A stretch of DNA of 64,000 bases from Zeus faber (lineage: Eukaryota > Chordata > Actinopteri > Zeiformes > Zeidae), in contig OY482855.1 in NCBI GenBank assembly GCA_960531495.1, positions 11,296,865-11,360,864 of the forward strand, in the 5' to 3' direction. Numbering within the stretch: the stretch's first letter is position 1; each line of letters opens with the position of its first letter. Shown here piece after piece: positions 58,186 to 64,000 of this stretch. Position numbers and translations under genes: made by a program. The notes beneath the pieces were generated by a model. That model saw only the letters and a program-made list of their open reading frames with translations, was not told the DNA's origin and did no database searches.

Positions 58186-61167
58186 GTGGGTGGCGGACCG
58201 GGGACGCGGGGAAACCAGGGGGGAAAGAGGGCCCGGTTCGGCGGAATCCGAGGCTCCTATTCACGGCTATGAGATAAGGGGGGAGGGGGCGAATGGAGAT
58301 GGCTATCAACCACGGGCTAACCTAGGGTGCGGCTACTGGTGCAAATACAAAAACAACAACAAAATAACACTGCGTGTTTTCCAGCACACCCGAGATCGGA
58401 AATATTAATCTAAAATGGCGTGTATGTCGGGATTAACGTCCAGTTATTTCCACTACACTCAGCAGCTAATACGTATTAGCTAGTGCTGCTGGTGTGGAGA
58501 CTAGCTTCCCCCAATCTAACTGAATTGTGTGAATCGTTTTGTCAGTGAAGCGTTTTGCTCGTGTCGTCGGTCTCAAACCGCCATTTCGTCGCGGGGTCGC
58601 CGCCGAAATAACATTAGAGCTGATATTATTATTTGAAATGAAACAGGCATCTAAAATAGATCGAGTGCCGTGGCCTAACAACCAATATATCCAGGTGCAA
58701 GCTGAAGAAACTGTTGTTCAACTTGTCTGTTTTGGGGTTTTTTTTTGTGTCGGGTTTTTTTTTTCTTACTCTTGAGTGTTTGTATTTTGGAACTAAACCT
58801 TTAGTTGCGTGAGCGGTGGATGCTGGAGAGGTGCAGTGCTTTTTTTTTTTTTCTCTCTCTCTCTCTCTCTCTTCTGGCGACTGGGAAGTGGACTCCAGGT
58901 TTCTGCAGCCTGAAATGATGTCTTCAATCCACTGCACTTCTCGCTTCAGATTAAGGAAATTAAGCGAGGAGTTTACCCCAAACACAGGGCCCCGCTTCAT
59001 GGAGAGAACGGCCACTGGAGTGCACCCATATTTCCCGTTTCGGTGCTACAACCATTTACTATAAGCGTAATTATTGCCCACCTACTGTTTACAGACCATT
59101 GACAAATCTTCTCCCTTCGACTGTAACCGTCTGGCTGTAGCGGGATAAATGCTGTGTATCTGTCCACTGTCGTAGGCTGATTTCAGCTGGCTGTCCTCCC
59201 AAAATTGAAATCAGGCTTCAAATGTTCCCTGGCCAGCTGCAAAAAGGACAATTGGACATTGTATTTTCATTGCGACGAAATGTCGACATCACCCGTTGTT
59301 TATTATTTTTACTTTGCCAATTGTATGGTCTGTCTAGTTTAAACGTTTTGGAAACCTCAATATTCTGGTTGTCAACATGCATGATACCTTTTTTTTTATT
59401 TTTTTTATTTTTATTATTATTAAATGCAGACACACCACCACTCAATCCCAAGCCCATAGAATCCTATAGATTTTAAATTCTATCCTATAGAACTGTCACT
59501 ATTGCATCCCAGGCAATTCATCAGTGGCCTCAAACACCTCTTGATTAATTTGGGTCCCAGACTGCAGCGTGTGTGGGAGCTGCTTGGTGTAACGGAACAT
59601 AACCCTTTTATTAACGCTAATCCATTTGCTTCCAATATACTCTTGTCTATCTTGCCAGATAGAGTTGTCCGGCAAGCCTAGCGGCTGTATGTGACTTTGT
59701 GAAGTTGGAGAATATGTCACAATAGTATGTTGGAAACCTGGAAGCTATACTGCCCTGCCTCTCCTGTTAGCGGTTTGAAATATAACAAGTCTCTCCCCTA
59801 GATAGTGTTTTGTCTGTTGATAATAAGATACAGACTAGAACAATGTACCTACAGTACTTATTTTAACTAAACATGTGTGTCTTTTGTCCCTTTTGGGAGC
59901 ATGCAGCTTTCACAGGACAAGAACTGCTAAGTCCTGCTATTATTTCCATGTGTGAGTCGGGCTGCCCGCAAAACTGAGGTCATCTGAGAATGCTTTGTTT
60001 TGCAAACTCTCCCATTCAGTCATGAGACTCTCATGGCAGCATTGTTTATAATATATGGGGGTTTAGGAAGCGGGCTTTTACCAGCAGAGCACCATAGGGC
60101 TGAGCAGAGATGATGCAGCCTATTTAGAATATTGTCGTTTCTATTGAGTTGTTACTGCAGCACATGATATGTGGGTTACTCAATAACAAGCCCTGGCTTT
60201 AGTCCAGAAAGAAGTTCGACTGTTTAATCAAGCGCAGTCTGACTGTGTGGACAGTGATTTTGATGATGTGGTATTGCTACATTAGGAACTAAAGAGGAAG
60301 TAGGAACTACTAGCTATAGCCTTGCTATAAAGGGAACATTGTCTTTACATCTTTTCAAATCGGTGGGGAGAAACCATAGCTCCTCCATAAATTGAACTTT
60401 GTGCCAGTACGTCCTCAGCACTTTTGCTCTCTCTGAAGTTCAGTCCACTGAATTGTTTCAGGGCTCTCTGACACAGATAAAGACAGTGATCCGCGGCTGC
60501 TCTTCCCTACGCCGCAAGCTGGAGAGCAGTGCCTTGCCTTTGCAGTGACTGCACAATGTGGCGTGGTGTAGGGAGTATTAAATAAATGATGATCCTGTTC
60601 CGGTGTCACGTGTGGTTCGGCTCCGAAGGCCCATTTTTCCCTCCCGTCGTGCTAAGTCTGCCAAGTCCCACTACTCACGCTGCAGTTGCTTTTTAGTCCA
60701 CTGTTCGTCTGACTCTTATCTGGCAATACTGTCTCTCTGTCAGGGTTTTTTTTTTTTTTTTTTTTTTTTTTAATCCTCTCATACCCAGTACTACTGCTGA
60801 TCCCCCACCCCCGCATACAGCCACCCTACAAATCTAATCATGGCTGGCTGGAACTCTGACAGCTGTTGGCTGATCAACTAGCAGGGATCAAGCTACACAT
60901 GCTTGGTCAATTTGTTAGCATGTCTCAGATTGACAGTCACCATGTGAGCAGTTGACTCTCCTGTGGGTGTCTTCTGGCCCTCCACAAGCTGCACTACGGA
61001 GCCAACGTGGAGTCTTGGCATTTGGTTGTATTTTGGCTCATGTGCAGCAGCCTATAACTTTGCAGGATTAGTGGTTGGATAAAAGACACGATGTACAGAG
61101 CAGTCATGGTGATGTGGTGTCGTATGTCCATTTCCTTCTTCTAATCATCTCTTTGTGCTGATCTCAG
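58186..61167 (+). other. csnk1e: csnk1e first intron
   Basis: About 3 kb. The first 0.9 kb is GC-rich and could hold an alternative 5' exon. A (CT)n tract is at 58849-58870, a T run at about 59390-59420 and a long T run at 60748-60771. Nothing here resembles a coding exon or a nameable mobile element. Confidence 0.6.
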
Positions 61168-61182
61168 TGACGACCTGCGACC

Positions 61183-61903
61183 ATGGAGCTGAGAGTGGGG
61201 AACAAGTATCGCCTTGGGCGGAAGATAGGGAGTGGTTCATTCGGGGACATTTACCTCGGTAAGTTGGCTGAAGCATTATTTCCCTTGTCAGTTTTTATTT
61301 TCATGCCGTCAATTCAAGTTGTCCCTTTTCATACTGGGCATTTTAATGCTTTTCTCATTGCACTCATCTGGATTTTCCTACCACCCAATGTCATTGCCGT
61401 TCTGGGTAAATAAAATACCATGGCGCTTATAGCTCTTTGTGTGTCTTAAGGTGCCAACATTGCCACTGGTGAGGAGGTTGCCATTAAGCTGGAATGTGTG
61501 AAGACCAAACATCCACAGTTGCACATTGAGAGCAAGTTCTACAAGATGATGCAGGGTGGAGGTAACAAAAAACAACAATCAAAATTTAACAATATACCTT
61601 TTTCTTTTTGATTTCCAAATATTTTTCAGAACACCTACTAGGACTCTTCCAAAACCCAGATCATAATTTAGATTATTTTCTATGAAATCCAGTTTTACTG
61701 TGTCTGTGTAATTTTATGTGTCTCATCATGTCCCCCCTCTCTGCTCTTTCTCAGTTGGGATCCCTTCCATAAAGTGGTGTGGGGCAGAGGGCGACTACAA
61801 CGTGATGGTGATGGAGCTGCTGGGCCCAAGTCTAGAGGACCTGTTCAACTTTTGCTCCCGCAAGTTCAGCCTCAAGACGGTCCTTCTACTGGCCGACCAG
61901 ATG
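61183..61903 (+). CDS. csnk1e: csnk1e: casein kinase 1 epsilon, N-terminal exons (partial)
   Basis: CK1-epsilon is a Ser/Thr kinase that phosphorylates PER proteins, Dishevelled and other targets in the clock and Wnt pathways. Exons 61183-61258 (exon from 61168), 61451-61561 and 61755-61903 join in phase to give 112 residues. They include the Gly-rich loop [15 protein letters not shown], the ATP-binding lysine in EEVAIKLE (residue 38), the helix [17 protein letters not shown] and the hinge region [28 protein letters not shown] and IPSIKW fit CK1-epsilon; CK1-delta has TDIAAGEE, SKIYK and IPTIRW. The start ATG lies in a good context (GACCATGG). The catalytic HRD loop and the tail are beyond the window. 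Confidence 0.95.
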
Positions 61904-64000
61904 GTATGTCATATGAAACCCTCACATGGAGGCCAAATTATGAGAACTATTGTTGGGTTGTTTTACTGAGGCTGTTAACACCTCGCAAAATCTCAGAACA
62001 TGGCTGCTTATTTCAATTTTAGAATTAGTTGAGGCGTCTCGTCTAGACACCATAACTCTGAGGTGCTAATTTGGTAAATCTTGCAGTTCATTGACCTAAT
62101 CAATATCCTTTTTTTGTGCTAATCAATGGAAACTAATAGTTTTTCCAAAGTGAAACAACATCACAAGTTATATTTTGAAAGTAATCCAAAGTACAATACA
62201 AAATACTTATGAGTCATATATTACAAATGCAAATAATCAATTTGGAGGTAATTGACGCATTATTAAAAAGTGGGATGTATGGATGTGAAGAACCAAATAT
62301 TGTAATACTTAAGTACTCCCCCCCTTTTCCAACTTTAATTCTCCTGTAAACTAACCACTAATTGTACGGTTCAAAGGATCTAGAGCCACCATATTGTTCT
62401 CAGTACATCAGATACACATGGAATCATATTTTTGCCTATTATTGCTCAAACTTTATGCTAATATACCAGTTGTGTCAGTGATATTAGAAATTATACCGAA
62501 ATCTTGACATTAACCTAACCACAAACAAAGGTGAAATTGTCAAGGCTTGCCTCCACTTGGACTAAGGCCCAGATACTCTTCAACATAGCGATCTCCTGCA
62601 CAACTCTCCTAACTAACCAGTGCTGTGTCAGTCTTAATGATATATATTGGTGTTTCACTGTCCCCAAATAGCTTGCGATGTCATCGCCTACCTTTGTCCT
62701 CTCTTCATCTTTGGTCCTGTTGTCCTCTCAGGCAATGATTCTCACCCTTATTTATTTCAATGACAGTCACGTTGATCCGCATTAGGCCACAGACCCCATT
62801 TGATCGTTTTATTGTTGGGTATGATTTGATCTAAACTTCTATAGTTAGAGATAACTGTGAAACAATGGTCAGGACTCCACATTCAGAACCGCTTTAGTAG
62901 GGGTGTAAGAAAATATCGATACACTTAAATATCGTGATATTATGTTTTGTGATACTGTATCAATTCTCAAAAACACTATTGATTTTTAATTTATAGTTTA
63001 CATGCAAAGATTCATGGCAGTGGTTAATTTTGTGTTGTGTTTAAACCCCCGACTGGTCTAATAAGTTATCAAGTTTGACATGTTGCCAGAAACATACCAG
63101 ATCACTGCCGAACAATTTCGGCATGCTGCTTTCGTCTTATCCACTTGTCTTTTCTACTTGTCTACGTTGTTGTATTTCAGCGGGAAACCGGAGTGTTCTC
63201 AAACAGGAGACCTTAATGATAAGGGAAGGGTCTTGAAGTTCTGGCTTCTTGTTTTCATTGGCCTTGACGTTAGCTAGCCAGAGGCTTGGCTGGGCTTGCT
63301 AAGCTAAGCGTGCTGTGTGTGTGTAGTGCGCTCAAAGTGCAAGGCGGAGACTAAACAAACTTCCAGCCTGCCACTTAATGTTTGTGGGAACTCTGATTTG
63401 AAGTATGTTCCGCACGCAAAAAAAGCCTACTTTGCGTTGGGTACACATCTGCACCCTACCGAAAGTCCTGTATGAATATGTGTACAGTTACACCCCACAA
63501 GCGATGTTTGTTTTATTTTCTTAATTTGTTTACCTAAAAAATCCTGTAAGCACTTTTATTTTTTTATTTTTTACTAATCTAGGCAAATGTTAATTCCTTG
63601 GCTCAGATTGCACAAAAAGTATTGCTATGATGTCGGATGTTACAGGGACTGTAATAAATAACAATGCAGATGCCACTGTTCTGATTGCATATGACAGTTT
63701 TCCTAAAATTAGATTAAAAATAATTGCAATATATCGCCTTACTTACAGTATCGCACTATATTGAATCGTAAGCCCTGTATCTTGATACGTATCCTATCGC
63801 CAGATTATTGCCAATTCACAGCCCGAGTTTTCTTCTTGAAGCCTGCCACTGATTTAGCTTCTGGAATTTTAGTGTCGCACATGTTGCAAAACAATACTCG
63901 TCAAATTTCATTGAGTATCAAACTTTACTTTTGCTACTTTAATTACTTCCGCTTGTTGGTGTTCCGAACAGACAATCGCACTGCAAATGTGTGTAATTTA
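61904..64000 (+). other. csnk1e: csnk1e intron 4, open at the window edge
   Basis: The exon ending at 61903 (GACCAGATG) is followed by GTATGT. The next exon should begin with the residues ISRIEYIHSKNF, which do not occur before 64000. The intron contains a hAT-like element at 62898-63834 and otherwise AT-rich DNA. Confidence 0.75.
62898..63834. mobile_element. hAT-like element of the AGGGGTGTAA/GATAC type in csnk1e intron
   Basis: The left end TAGGGGTGTAAGAAAATATCG and inner GATACACTTAAATATCG resemble a common fish non-autonomous element. The right end, read on the other strand, is GGGCTGTGAATTGGCAATAA with GGATACGTATCAAGATACAG. The ends are only partly inverse, and no target duplication is clear, so it is probably old. 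No transposase frame. Confidence 0.5.

Noticed and set aside
61183-61903. Calling the kinase csnk1d
   Set aside because: [19 protein letters not shown] and IPSIKW agree with CK1-epsilon at every position that separates it from CK1-delta in this stretch.

Overview
The window is vertebrate nuclear DNA, almost certainly from a teleost fish. It has long introns with consensus GT-AG borders and very dense microsatellites. It also carries fish-type interspersed repeats: L2-like LINE tails, fish L1, a restriction-like-endonuclease LINE, and several hAT-type and Tc1/mariner-type DNA elements. Three protein genes lie head to tail on the + strand: card10, tnrc6b and csnk1e.

Layout. 1-17.6 kb is gene-poor, with microsatellites, a remnant of a cysteine-peptidase-like mobile-element protein near 4.2-4.7 kb, and a layered block of nested retroelements at 8.3-13.6 kb. 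17.77-31.72 kb is card10 (CARD, coiled coil, PDZ, SH3, guanylate-kinase-like). I assembled it as 24 coding exons, with every phase agreeing, about 1021 codons. 33.25-56.64 kb is tnrc6b (GW182 family): a CpG-rich 5' untranslated exon, then 20 coding exons joining in frame to 2084 codons, a 3' UTR and a poly(A) signal. 57.9 kb to the right edge holds the start of csnk1e: a GC-rich 5' untranslated exon and the first three coding exons (112 codons). The kinase continues outside the window.

Their jobs. CARD10 (CARMA3) links receptor/PKC signals to BCL10-MALT1 and NF-kB. TNRC6B bridges Argonaute-miRNA complexes to poly(A)-binding protein and deadenylases. CK1-epsilon is a Ser/Thr kinase of the circadian clock and Wnt pathway. 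They are not an operon and share no visible regulation. In human the three genes are, to my knowledge, all on 22q13.1, while the paralogues CARD14, TNRC6C and CSNK1D are on 17q25, so the trio looks like a retained vertebrate paralogon block.

I did not find a convincing new biological system. The most interesting signals are: an L1 insertion with an 11-bp target duplication inside an older LINE; a hAT element with perfect 8-bp target duplications in a tnrc6b intron, with relatives in two other tnrc6b introns; a palindromic GCTA tract plus a strong-context upstream ORF in the tnrc6b 5' exon; two separate 23-glycine tracts in Tnrc6b; a 22-bp microexon; and a (GA)n tract fused to a card10 splice donor.
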